Below the pieces are notes generated by a model that was given only the letters and a program-made list of their open reading frames with translations, was not told the DNA's origin and did no database searches. 36,323 nucleotides of DNA, taken from NCBI GenBank assembly GCA_964496705.1, contig CAZCBJ010000015.1, positions 1 through 36,323 of the forward strand, read 5' to 3'. This DNA comes from CAZCBJ01 sp964496705 (GTDB taxonomy: Bacteria > Chloroflexota > Anaerolineae > Anaerolineales > Anaerolineaceae). Position 1 is the first letter of the stretch; each line of letters starts with the position of its first letter. The position numbers were made by a program, and so were the translations under genes. Positions 1 through 7,468 of this stretch are shown here, piece by piece.

Positions 1-2666
1 CGTTGGGCGCCGCGACCCACCCGGCCACGCAGTTGATAAAGCTGCGCCAACCCAAACGTATCTCCCCGGTCCACAATCAACGTATTGGCATTGGGGATAT
101 CCAAGCCCGACTCAATGATTGAGGTGCAAAGCAGGACATCAATATCACCGCGGGTAAATCGTTGCATCACTGAAGCCAAATCCATTTCATTCATCTGTCC
201 ATGGGCAATGCCAATCCGCGCTTCAGGTACGAGATTTTTCAAATGCCGCTCCATCGCCGAGATGGTCTGCACGCGATTGTGCACAAAGAACACCTGCCCG
301 CCGCGTTCCAATTCGCGCATGATCGCCTGGCGAACCAATCGGGTGGAATAAGGACCGATATGAGTGATGATGGGCAATCGTTCTTCAGGTGGCGTATTAA
401 TCGTGGAGATATCCCGAACTCCGGTTAATGCCATATACAGAGTGCGCGGGATGGGCGTGGCTGTCAGGGTGAGGATATCCACCTCAGTGCGCAGCTTCTT
501 GAGATGCTCTTTATGGGTGACACCGAAGCGCTGTTCTTCATCGATGATCACCAGCCCCAGATCCTTGAAGGTGACATCTGACTGGATCAGGCGGTGAGTG
601 CCAATCACAATATCCACCGCACCGCTGTCCAATTTCTTAATGATCGCCTCCTGTTCGCGTGGTTGCCGAAAACGGGACAACATTTCAACGCCTACTGGAA
701 AAGCAGCCAACCGTTGGCGAAAGGTTTCAAAGTGCTGCTGGGCTAAAACGGTGGTAGGCACCAGCATGGCGACCTGTTTTCCGCTCATCACCGCCTTGAA
801 TGCCGCACGCAGAGCAACCTCTGTTTTCCCATAACCCACATCCCCGCATAACAACCGATCCATGGGGCGCGGTTTTTCCATATCCGCTTTAACTTCAGTG
901 ATTGCATGCATCTGATCAGTGGTCTCGATATAGGGGAAGCTGGCTTCCAATTCTTGCTGCCAGGCTGAGTCGGCAGCAAATGCGTAACCGACGGCTGCCT
1001 GGCGGCGCGCATACAATTCCAAAAGTTCGGCCGCCACCTCTTTCACTGCCTCGCGCACACGTTCTTTGGCCTGCGACCATTCTGAAGTGCCCAGGCGGGT
1101 CGGATTGGGCTCCTCACCCTCCGCGCCAATATAGCGGCTCAAGCGGTCCGCTTGATGGACTGGCACGTACAACGTGTCTCCCCGATCATACTCCACCTGT
1201 AGAAAATCCCGCTCAGTCCCCTCGAGTGTGCGCCGAACCAGACCCACAAACCGTCCGATTCCATAATCAATATGCACTACCCAATCACCGCTGCGTAAAT
1301 CGGCGTAGTAAGCCTCCGGCGCGTCCGCCAGTGCGCGCTGCGGCTGCCGTGGTCGCGGGCGTTCCCAGCCGAAAATTTCACCGTCACTCAAAAGATGCAG
1401 CTTATGTTCTTGGGGCAATTCCAACACCCACCCCTCACCCAGCGTGCCGTCCTGGAAAACCGGCTGCAGCCCAATTCCTGCTTCCCGCTCATGCTCCAAC
1501 CAGATTTCTTGCAGGCGTCCCACTTGTCGGGAAACGACCACCACCCGTCCGCCAGACTGTAATTTTTCGGCCATATGCTCAACCAGCGGTTTCAAGCGCC
1601 CTGCAAAGCGGGGGCCAGGCGAGAATTGTCTGCCCAGTTCCGAAACATCCTGCGAAGTTGCGCGGCCCAGCTCAATCCAGGAATGAGATTCGATGGAATC
1701 CTGAATCTCCGACCAACTCAGATAGGGAACAGGGAAACTCTCCGCCAGGATTCCCTCGCGGATGCTGTCCGAGCGCATTTTAACTCCCTGCTCTTCAATT
1801 TCATTCGCCGTGCCCTGCATGACATCCAGATCATCCACCACCAACAGCGAAGGTTGGGGCAAATAATCAAGGATCGATGCAGGTGCAGGATGCACCAGCG
1901 GCAGATAGAATTCATCCAATTCTTCAGATTTAATGTCAAGGTGAGTTGCGCGTCCGGGCAGAATTTCTCGGGCAGGTGTTACCAGCAGGTCGTCCACTCC
2001 CTGGTAGGTGCGTTGAGTGGCTGGATCAAAGCGGCGAATGGTTTCGATCTCATCCCCAAAAAAATCGAGCCGAAGAGGATGATCCTCAGCCGGCGGCCAA
2101 ATATCCAGTAAACCACCCCTGCGGGAATATTGGCCCGGTTCAAGAACCGTGTCCACCGCCTCATAACCAATCTCAACCCACGAGCGTTGCAATGATTCAA
2201 GCGATACAGTGATCGATGGCCGTAAGACTCGGGTTACTTTCAAGAAATCGCGGCGTGGGAGTGTGCGCGCCATCACTGCGCGGACTGTGGCAACCACCAA
2301 CGGCGGTTGGATGGGTTTTTCAACTGAAGGCATGTGATAACGGGATAAACTGGTCAGCGCATGTACCCGTTCTCTTCGGGTTGAGTTGCCCCAGGTTGCC
2401 TGCTCATAGAACAGCGGGTTGGGCTCGCGAAAATGCCGCAGGTTGATCTGATTGCCCCAAAAGCGCAGTTCATCCATGATGGTCAGCGTATGGTCTGAGC
2501 GATCGGTTAGAAAAAGGATGGGACAACACAAGTCCTGGTAGAGCGCAACCAGGACGGGAATCCGCGCCGCCCTTAATAATGCCAATCCCGGCAGATGCTG
2601 TTGATTGCGTAATTTTTGCAATAGATCCTGGTATGCCGGCAAGCTGCGCAGAAAATCCAGAATCAT
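1..2666 (-). CDS. mfd: Transcription-repair coupling factor Mfd (3' end beyond window)
   Basis: Mfd is an ATP-dependent DNA translocase that removes RNA polymerase stalled at DNA damage and recruits UvrA. About 888 residues are visible, against roughly 1,100-1,200 for the family; the C-terminal part lies left of the window. My translation shows an N-terminal UvrB-like region (RRGGLLDIWP), then the RNA-polymerase-interacting stretch (GDWVVHIDYGIGRF, DTLYVPVHQADRLSRY), and then the superfamily 2 helicase core: Walker A in CGDVGYGKTEVALRA, the DEEQ box in VIIDEEQRFGV, TATPIPRT and, at the window edge, QLRGRVGRG. The ATG at 2666 overlaps the stop codon of the upstream peptidyl-tRNA hydrolase gene as ATGA, so the two are probably translationally coupled. 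Pth-Mfd adjacency is common in bacteria. The identification is very secure; only the missing C-terminus is unknown. Confidence 0.97.
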   Translation of the reverse strand, partial: MILDFLRSLPAYQDLLQKLRNQQHLPGLALLRAARIPVLVALYQDLCCPILFLTDRSDHTLTIMDELRFWGNQINLRHFREPNPLFYEQATWGNSTRRERVHALTSLSRYHMPSVEKPIQPPLVVATVRAVMARTLPRRDFLKVTRVLRPSITVSLESLQRSWVEIGYEAVDTVLEPGQYSRRGGLLDIWPPAEDHPLRLDFFGDEIETIRRFDPATQRTYQGVDDLLVTPAREILPGRATHLDIKSEELDEFYLPLVHPAPASILDYLPQPSLLVVDDLDVMQGTANEIEEQGVKMRSDSIREGILAESFPVPYLSWSEIQDSIESHSWIELGRATSQDVSELGRQFSPGPRFAGRLKPLVEHMAEKLQSGGRVVVVSRQVGRLQEIWLEHEREAGIGLQPVFQDGTLGEGWVLELPQEHKLHLLSDGEIFGWERPRPRQPQRALADAPEAYYADLRSGDWVVHIDYGIGRFVGLVRRTLEGTERDFLQVEYDRGDTLYVPVHQADRLSRYIGAEGEEPNPTRLGTSEWSQAKERVREAVKEVAAELLELYARRQAAVGYAFAADSAWQQELEASFPYIETTDQMHAITEVKADMEKPRPMDRLLCGDVGYGKTEVALRAAFKAVMSGKQVAMLVPTTVLAQQHFETFRQRLAAFPVGVEMLSRFRQPREQEAIIKKLDSGAVDIVIGTHRLIQSDVTFKDLGLVIIDEEQRFGVTHKEHLKKLRTEVDILTLTATPIPRTLYMALTGVRDISTINTPPEERLPIITHIGPYSTRLVRQAIMRELERGGQVFFVHNRVQTISAMERHLKNLVPEARIGIAHGQMNEMDLASVMQRFTRGDIDVLLCTSIIESGLDIPNANTLIVDRGDTFGLAQLYQLRGRVGRGAQ

Positions 2667-3298
2667 ACCTCACCTCGATCTGCCTGACCATTAAACTGGT
2701 TCATCGCTGATTCGATCCCGTCCACGATAAACACCTGCACCGACTGCACCGCTCTGGAAAGCGCCTGAGCAATCAAATCCAATTCATCTCGAGAGAAATC
2801 CTGCAACACATAATCTGCTCCGCTCATCTGACCGGGGGGACGACCAATGCCGATCCGCATCCGGGGGAATTCCTGTGTGCCAAGTTGTTGTATGATGGAG
2901 GCGAGCCCCTTTTGACCGGCTGATCCACCGCCCGGGCGGATACGCAATACACCCACCGGCAGATCCAAATCGTCATGAATCGCCAAAAGATTGGTCAGCG
3001 GCACTCGGTAAAATTTCAACAAGGAGGACACTGCCTGCCCCGAAAGATTCATAAAAGTCTGCGGCTTTGCCAGAATAATGCGGCTGTCATGATATTTTCC
3101 GCTTCCGGTCATCGCGCGGGACTGGATGCGGCTTAACCGGATTTCCAAAGTGGCGGACAACTTATCAATCACCATATATCCTGCATTGTGACGATTGTTT
3201 CGGTATTCGCGCCCAGGATTACCCAACCCTACAATCAGATAGGTGGATAAGGTTTCATCCTCGCGGACATCATGGGTACGGAATCGGAAGAGTGGCAC
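2663..3298 (-). CDS. pth: Peptidyl-tRNA hydrolase
   Basis: Pth cleaves peptidyl-tRNAs that drop off the ribosome, recycling tRNA in the cytosol. The 211-residue product carries the family signature LIVGLGNPG (residues 21-29), the NRHNAGYMVID block with the catalytic His37, FMNLSG, and the HDDLDLPVG block with the conserved Asp. The start shown is GTG at 3298, which has a weak AGGA about 11 bases upstream. This gives about 16 residues more than the usual family start just before STYLIVG, and I see no better in-frame start closer to that point, so the extension may be real. The stop overlaps the mfd start by ATGA, and an Ig-like membrane protein gene lies 30 bases upstream on the same strand. 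The function is secure; the exact start is less so. Confidence 0.95.
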   Translation of the reverse strand: MPLFRFRTHDVREDETLSTYLIVGLGNPGREYRNNRHNAGYMVIDKLSATLEIRLSRIQSRAMTGSGKYHDSRIILAKPQTFMNLSGQAVSSLLKFYRVPLTNLLAIHDDLDLPVGVLRIRPGGGSAGQKGLASIIQQLGTQEFPRMRIGIGRPPGQMSGADYVLQDFSRDELDLIAQALSRAVQSVQVFIVDGIESAMNQFNGQADRGEV

Positions 3299-3328
3299 GG
3301 CTGAATTCCTGATAACGGGTTTGTCCGC

Positions 3329-3961
3329 TTATCGATTGCGGCGGATTTGAGTGAGCCAACGGTAAAAAAGCAGCAATAAAAATAGGATCAGGGCGCTGAT
3401 GCCCCCCAAGAATATATGCCGGATCAATCTGGCATTGGTAACGCTGGCTGGATTGACAGGCAGGGGCGTTGCCGTTGGGTTGTCCATCGCCTCTTCACTG
3501 GATTGTGTAGGAGGATCATCTGGCAACACCGCAGCCTGCCCATCCATTGCAGGAGCAACGGTCTCGATGGGCGTGTAATTACGAACCCGCAAGCCGTCTA
3601 CAATGGTCTCTACTTCCTGCCCATCACTTAAAATGACCATAATTCGCAGACGATATTCGCCATCTGCAATGGTGGTGGTATCCCAGGCTGCCAGCGCACC
3701 ATCCTTGACGGAATCACGGCTTTGTTGGATCAAATACCAGGTATCCGTGGGGTCATTTGCAAAGCGAAAGGATATTTCGCAGGATGCAAAATCTGTCACT
3801 CGACTGGTACCCGTGATGGTCACGACACCCTGGAGTGCATCACCCGGACCGGGTGAAGTGATCTGCGGTTTTTCAAAGATCCACCCCACCCCATCCAGCC
3901 CCAGCCAGACAATCAGGCAACACCTTAAAAACACATTCATCGCAACAGGTAAGTTTAACAT
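3329..3961 (-). CDS. Membrane-anchored Ig-like domain protein, unknown function
   Basis: I do not recognise a named family. The product has about 210 residues from ATG 3961; an ATG at 3940 and a TTG at 3967 are alternatives, and none has a good ribosome binding site. It opens with a hydrophobic segment that looks like a signal sequence (VFLRCCLIVWLGL). An extracellular Ig/fibronectin-like domain follows (residues about 35-130; note TSPGPGDALQGVVTITGTS and DGEYRLRIMVILSDGQEV), then a Pro/Thr/Ala-rich linker, one C-terminal transmembrane helix and a basic tail (YRWLTQIRRNR). That architecture suggests a surface-exposed domain held by a C-terminal anchor. It is the first gene of a leftward run with pth and mfd and sits under a promoter whose -35 overlaps that of the divergent regulator. 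The role is unknown. Confidence 0.8.
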   Translation of the reverse strand: MLNLPVAMNVFLRCCLIVWLGLDGVGWIFEKPQITSPGPGDALQGVVTITGTSRVTDFASCEISFRFANDPTDTWYLIQQSRDSVKDGALAAWDTTTIADGEYRLRIMVILSDGQEVETIVDGLRVRNYTPIETVAPAMDGQAAVLPDDPPTQSSEEAMDNPTATPLPVNPASVTNARLIRHIFLGGISALILFLLLLFYRWLTQIRRNR

Positions 3962-4016
3962 GAACAAGATAAAGATGCAAATTTGATTTTTTGTTAATTA
4001 CCCTGTGATTGAATTT

Positions 4017-4045
4017 TTAATATATTATTCTATTTTATTTGACAA
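4017..4045 (-). promoter_or_regulatory. Sigma-70-type promoter for the Ig-like/pth/mfd run
   Basis: On the minus strand TTGTCA (4045-4040) and TATTAA (4022-4017) are separated by exactly 17 bases. The predicted start near 4010 gives a 50-70 base leader to the candidate start codons. The -35 overlaps the divergent -35 at 4039-4044. Confidence 0.55.
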
Positions 4046-4068
4046 ATTTCTTTTCGGCATGTTATACT
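4039..4068 (+). promoter_or_regulatory. Sigma-70-type promoter for the SufR-like regulator
   Basis: A perfect TTGACA at 4039-4044 is followed after 18 bases by TATACT at 4063-4068. Transcription would start near 4075, which rules out the in-frame GTG 4005 and ATG 4059 as starts and supports ATG 4101. Confidence 0.7.
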
Positions 4069-4100
4069 GCTTAAAGAGAAGAGGATCGGCAAATACAGCC

Positions 4101-4742
4101 ATGCCCACCACACGCGATAGAATCCTGGAAACGCTACTGATTCATCCCCGCTCCACCATCAACCAATTGGCGCAAGCGGTGGGCATTAATGGCATTTCGG
4201 TGCGACACCACCTTTCCACCCTTCAAGCCGATGCGTTGGTCACCAATGAAGAGGAGCGGCATGGGGTTGGACGCCCGCGCATGGTGTATCTGCTGACCGA
4301 CAAAGGGCGGGAACGATTCCCGACAAATTATCTGCGACTGACCAATCTGCTGCTGGACCAAATGACCACCACCCTCTCGGAAGCCGTGGTCATCCGCCTG
4401 TTCGAACAAATTGGCGCCAACATGGCTGCCAGTCAATCCGGCAAATTGACCAACCTGACCATGCCCGAAAAACTCAACCTGATCCAGAAGCTGCTCGAAG
4501 AGGAAGGTTTTACCATTCAATGGGAAAAACGCGGCGACCAGTATTTGATTCATGAAATCACTTGCCCTTATTTCCACATCGGACAGCAACATCCTGAAGT
4601 CTGCCGGGTTGATCAGGCAGTGATCTCTTCGATTCTGGCCATCCCGGCCGAAAAGGTGCAATGTGTGTTGCGCGGTGACAGCCGCTGCACGTATATCATT
4701 CCGGGGATGAGTCGTCCCAGCAAAATGGAGCGCGTGAAATGA
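4101..4742 (+). CDS. SufR-like Fe-S-sensing transcriptional regulator
   Basis: A 213-residue DNA-binding regulator. Residues 1-70 form a winged helix-turn-helix (RDRILETLLIHPRSTINQLA, then ISVRHHLSTL and a VGRPRMVYLLT wing). The C-terminal half has four cysteines at 155, 168, 188 and 196 in the pattern CPYFHIGQQHPEVC ... QCVLRGDSRC, matching SufR-type repressors that bind an Fe-S cluster and control Fe-S assembly genes. ATG 4101 was chosen because the -10 box ends at 4068. The stop overlaps the start of a DUF59/MIP18-type Fe-S assembly gene as ATGA, which supports an Fe-S role. Autoregulation and control of the divergent operon are plausible inferences, but I found no clear SufR-type CAAC-N6-GTTG operator. 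The alternative is a more general ArsR/DeoR-like regulator with another metal. Confidence 0.8.
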   Translation: MPTTRDRILETLLIHPRSTINQLAQAVGINGISVRHHLSTLQADALVTNEEERHGVGRPRMVYLLTDKGRERFPTNYLRLTNLLLDQMTTTLSEAVVIRLFEQIGANMAASQSGKLTNLTMPEKLNLIQKLLEEEGFTIQWEKRGDQYLIHEITCPYFHIGQQHPEVCRVDQAVISSILAIPAEKVQCVLRGDSRCTYIIPGMSRPSKMERVK

Positions 4743-5086
4743 GTGAGGACACCCCCAAAAGCCAGCTTGTCTGGGATATGGATTCTCAAGAACCTGATCT
4801 GGCCCAAACCCTTCGCGATGGATTACGCGAAATTAACGACCCCGAGATCCACCTGAACATCATTCAACTCGGCCTGGTGCGCAATGTCATTCTCGAGCCT
4901 GAAAGGGCGATCGTAAAAATGATTCTCACCACCCCCTTCTGCCCCTATGGACCCTCAATGTTGGAAGCCACCCGGCAAAAAGCCGAAAACATCCTGGGGC
5001 GCGAAGTGCACATCGACCTGGGATTGGAGCCGTGGGATTTTTCGATGATGGAAGACGGACTGGGTGGAGAGTGGGGGTTGTTCTAG
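4739..5086 (+). CDS. MIP18/DUF59 family Fe-S assembly protein (PaaD/SufT-like)
   Basis: A 115-residue protein of the DUF59/MIP18 family, which assists iron-sulfur cluster assembly or maturation of Fe-S enzymes in the cytosol. The family hallmarks are EINDPEIHLNIIQLGLV (about residues 31-47) and the conserved cysteine in LTTPFCPYGPSMLE, followed by a GREVHIDLGLEPWDFSMM strand region. The start ATG overlaps the regulator's TGA, so the two are almost certainly co-translated. A strong intrinsic terminator begins 18 bases after the stop, making this a two-gene operon. No sufBCDS genes are visible in the window, so the protein either serves a distant Suf/Isc system or acts as a specialised carrier. 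The family assignment is secure; the exact client is unknown. Confidence 0.85.
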   Translation: MSEDTPKSQLVWDMDSQEPDLAQTLRDGLREINDPEIHLNIIQLGLVRNVILEPERAIVKMILTTPFCPYGPSMLEATRQKAENILGREVHIDLGLEPWDFSMMEDGLGGEWGLF

Positions 5087-5104
5087 GGTAACTGGTAAAT
5101 CATT

Positions 5105-5141
5105 GGGTGGGTCAGACTTCCTGACCCACCCCTTTTTTTTT
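5105..5141 (+). terminator. Strong intrinsic terminator of the SufR-like/DUF59 operon
   Basis: A perfect 11-bp stem (GGGTGGGTCAG / CTGACCCACCC) with a 5-base loop is followed by nine consecutive T. The T tract lies only on the plus-strand exit side, so it protects the convergent SCP-2 gene from read-through. Confidence 0.95.
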
Positions 5142-5143
5142 GT

Positions 5144-5473
5144 TCAACTGACTTTAAAGAGATTCATCAATCGCATGGCTAGCGACATATCGCCAACCAG
5201 CTTGAGTTTGCCCTGCATAAAGGCGCGGGTGGGATCCGTTTTCCCGGTGATGACGTCCAGGAATAACTTGCCATCCGCAATCAACTTTAATTTCGGGTTG
5301 GCAATTGTGCCTTTTTCAATTTTACAGGTTTTGTCCTTGATGGTCAGAACCCATTCGCCCCCACTTTCGCCGGTCAATTGGAATAAAATGGTCGCGTCAA
5401 TCCCTGCAGATTTTTCGGCTTGAAAAACACTGGGCATGCGTTCCATCAATTCGGCGACGGTAAATTCAGCCAT
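5144..5473 (-). CDS. SCP-2 sterol-carrier-fold lipid-binding protein
   Basis: A 109-residue single-domain protein of the SCP2 family, which has a hydrophobic tunnel that carries fatty acyl or other lipid ligands. The pattern seen is typical: an N-terminal helix (VAELMERMPSVF), a strand pair with Trp (GGEWVLTI), then PKLKLIADGKLFLDVITGKTDPTRAFMQGKLKL... in which the conserved F(M)QGKLKLVGD box is followed by a final helix. The ATG at 5473 is preceded by a good AAGGAGA at 9 bases. It is transcribed leftward and convergent with the DUF59 operon. Its promoter is back to back with that of corA. The ligand cannot be read from the sequence; bacterial members are mostly uncharacterised. Confidence 0.88.
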   Translation of the reverse strand: MAEFTVAELMERMPSVFQAEKSAGIDATILFQLTGESGGEWVLTIKDKTCKIEKGTIANPKLKLIADGKLFLDVITGKTDPTRAFMQGKLKLVGDMSLAMRLMNLFKVS

Positions 5474-5499
5474 ATTGGTCTCTCCTTTTGGATGATTTT

Positions 5500-5528
5500 T
5501 TGATGCTGGCTAGATTTTAGCATAAAAT
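5500..5528 (+). promoter_or_regulatory. Promoter of corA
   Basis: TTGATG (5500-5505) and TAAAAT (5523-5528) are spaced by 17 bases. Start near 5535, leaving a leader of about 65 bases to ATG 5599. Confidence 0.55.
5514..5522 (-). promoter_or_regulatory. Extended -10 promoter of the SCP-2 gene
   Basis: The minus strand reads TGC-TAAAAT (extended -10, box at 5519-5514). Together with the plus-strand -10 at 5523-5528 it forms a perfect mirror, ATTTTA-gca-TAAAAT. No good -35 is seen. Confidence 0.4.
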
Positions 5529-5598
5529 ATAGTGCAGATGATTGGCACAAGTTTCCATCGTTTCGCTTGAAAATCTTATATGTGATCCAGGATGTTTT

Positions 5599-6576
5599 AT
5601 GCGCTCAATTTATTTTCCTGCTGTCAACAAGCCGCCCACCACCAACCTGAGTCGATCGGAAATCCAGGCAGCCCTGGCAAACCAAGATGGGCTCTTATGG
5701 GTAAGCCTGGAACAACCAGGTGATGAAGAAATATTGGACATCCTCGGGAATATTTTCCATTTCCACCCACTCGCCATTGAGGATTGCCAATCGGTCGGCC
5801 CACAGCCCCCCAAGGTGGACGATTTTGGCGACTACATCTTTATCATCGCTGGGGCTATTCATCCAAACCACTCGCTGGATGAATTGCAAACGGTGGAGCT
5901 CAACCTGTTCCTCGGCCAGAATTATCTGGTGACCAGTTGTCGGGATAAATCTTTGCACGCCGTAGATATGGTTTGGAGAAAACTGGAGCGCGACGAGCGA
6001 CTGCGGTTGAACGGATCAGATTTCCTTTGCCATGCTGTGCTGGATGTGCTGGTGGATGATTACATGCCCTATCTGGATCAGATGGATGAAGAGATAGAAT
6101 GGTTGGAGGACCGCGTGATCTCTCAACCCGACCCGGAGACCCTGCAGCGCATATTACTGCTCAAGCACAGTGTCATGTCCCTGCGGCGCATCATTTCACC
6201 CCTGCGTGAGGTGGTCAACCGCCTATCACGGGATGAGTTTAAAATGATTGACCAACAGAGCCGAATTTACTTCCGCGATATCTATGATCACCTCGTGCGC
6301 ATTCAAGATCTGAGCGAGTCCATCCGCGACATCGTCAGCGGCGCGCAAGATATCTACCTGAACTCAACCTCCCTGCGGCTTAACGAAATCATGAAGGCTT
6401 TGACGATTGTCTCGACCATTTTCCTGCCCATGTCCTTTATTGCCGGCGTATACGGCATGAATTTTCAATACTTTCCAGAAATACGCTGGAAATTAGGTTA
6501 TCTGTTTGTATGGATCATCTTCTTGTCGATCCCGGCAGGAATGTTATTGTATTTTAAAAAACGAAAATGGTTTTAG
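5599..6576 (+). CDS. corA: CorA-family Mg2+/Co2+ transporter
   Basis: A divalent-cation channel of the CorA family in the cytoplasmic membrane. The 325-residue product has a large cytosolic alpha/beta domain (LFLGQNYLVTSCRDKSLHAV), a long helical stalk (residues about 140-265) and two C-terminal transmembrane helices. The diagnostic YGMNF motif ends the first helix (FIAGVYGMNFQYFPE). The protein ends in a basic KKRKWF tail, as usual. ATG 5599 has an AGGA about 7 bases upstream, and the alternative upstream TTG at 5542 has no such site, so the shorter form is preferred. Start and promoter agree. The next gene, degV, follows after 9 bases and is probably co-transcribed. Selectivity (Mg, Co, Ni or Zn) cannot be decided from this sequence. 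Confidence 0.93.
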   Translation: MRSIYFPAVNKPPTTNLSRSEIQAALANQDGLLWVSLEQPGDEEILDILGNIFHFHPLAIEDCQSVGPQPPKVDDFGDYIFIIAGAIHPNHSLDELQTVELNLFLGQNYLVTSCRDKSLHAVDMVWRKLERDERLRLNGSDFLCHAVLDVLVDDYMPYLDQMDEEIEWLEDRVISQPDPETLQRILLLKHSVMSLRRIISPLREVVNRLSRDEFKMIDQQSRIYFRDIYDHLVRIQDLSESIRDIVSGAQDIYLNSTSLRLNEIMKALTIVSTIFLPMSFIAGVYGMNFQYFPEIRWKLGYLFVWIIFLSIPAGMLLYFKKRKWF

Positions 6577-6585
6577 GAGGTTAAG

Positions 6586-7425
6586 TTGGCGATCAGCATC
6601 CTGACCGACAGTTGCGCAGACCTCAGCCAGGAATTATTGTCAAAATTTAAAGTCTTTAGAATACACCTGACGGTCTTCATCAATAACCAAACCTATCGCG
6701 ACGGTATGGATATCACGCTGCCGGAGCTCTACCGCCAGGTTGACTTGGGCGGACAATTGCCTAAAACTTCAGCACCCTCGGTGGCAGAGTTCATCAGTTT
6801 TTTTGAAAGGGCCCCGGGTGAATTAATCTTCATTGGCATCAGTTCGAGCTTATCAGCCACATTGCAGAATGCGAAATTAGCTGCAGAAAGCCTCCCTGGA
6901 AGAGAAATTCACATAATCGATTCAAAGAATCTATCCACAGGTACCGGCCTGCTGGTCCTACACGCAGCGGATTTGCGAGAAAAAGGGAAGAGCGCAGACC
7001 AGATTGTGAAAAGTGTTGAGACACTCATCCCAAGGGTGCGAACATCTTTTGTGATCGATACCCTGGATTACCTTTATAAAGGTGGCAGATGCACTTCAAT
7101 GGAGAGTGTGGTGGGCAGCCTGCTGAAAATCCGTCCGGTCATCGAAGTAAGAGCGGATGGCACCCTGGGTGTAAAAGAAAAAAACCGCGGCTCTCGCCTA
7201 CGCTCCATGATAAACTTGCTGGATGATTTCAGAATCCGCTTGCCCGAAATTGACCTTCACCGGGTTTTTGTCACCCATTCAGGCTGTGAAGACGACGCTC
7301 AATTCCTGGCCAAGGAGTTAAACAATATGGCGTCCATCCAGGAAGTGATCATCACCACCGCAGGTTGCACGGTGTCCAGCCATTGCGGACCCAACACGAT
7401 TGGCATCATGTATTTAACTAAATAG
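6586..7425 (+). CDS. DegV family fatty-acid-binding protein
   Basis: A 279-residue DegV/FakB-like protein. Such proteins hold a fatty acid in the cytosol; FakB proteins present it to the kinase FakA for entry into phospholipid synthesis. Family features visible are ISILTDSCADL at the N-terminus, LPKTSAPSVAEF, a GISSSLSATLQNAKLAA ligand loop, IIDSKNLSTGTGLLVLHAA, the DTLDYLYKGGRCT segment and a final glycine-rich SSHCGPNTIGIMY. The start is TTG at 6586, strongly supported by AGGAGG seven bases upstream and by lack of any better start. It follows corA by 9 bases. No fakA-like DAK-domain kinase is in the window, so FakB function is unproven. The end is convergent with the serine palmitoyltransferase-like gene. 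Confidence 0.9.
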   Translation: MAISILTDSCADLSQELLSKFKVFRIHLTVFINNQTYRDGMDITLPELYRQVDLGGQLPKTSAPSVAEFISFFERAPGELIFIGISSSLSATLQNAKLAAESLPGREIHIIDSKNLSTGTGLLVLHAADLREKGKSADQIVKSVETLIPRVRTSFVIDTLDYLYKGGRCTSMESVVGSLLKIRPVIEVRADGTLGVKEKNRGSRLRSMINLLDDFRIRLPEIDLHRVFVTHSGCEDDAQFLAKELNNMASIQEVIITTAGCTVSSHCGPNTIGIMYLTK

Positions 7426-7444
7426 AAAAACCCGGATATTGGTG

Positions 7445-7468
7445 TTGATTGAGCTCGGCTCAGATCAA
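7445..7468 (-). terminator. Possible weak hairpin between convergent genes
   Basis: TTGATTGAGC and GCTCAGATCAA pair with one bulged base around a 3-base loop, running into the last codons of the leftward synthase gene. A short T run occurs only about 15 bases downstream on the minus strand, so terminator activity is doubtful. Confidence 0.3.

Noticed and set aside
902..1783. A 293-codon open frame on the plus strand
   Set aside because: It lies wholly opposite mfd, which has clear helicase and RNA-polymerase-binding motifs. The plus-strand product is Pro/Arg/Ala-rich with no domain, typical of an antisense shadow.
4005..4100. An upstream in-frame extension of the SufR-like gene from GTG 4005
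   Set aside because: It would include the TTGACA and TATACT promoter elements, so it would lie before the transcription start.
4134..4661. A 175-codon open frame on the minus strand
   Set aside because: Antisense to the SufR-like regulator, whose HTH and four-cysteine motif are convincing.
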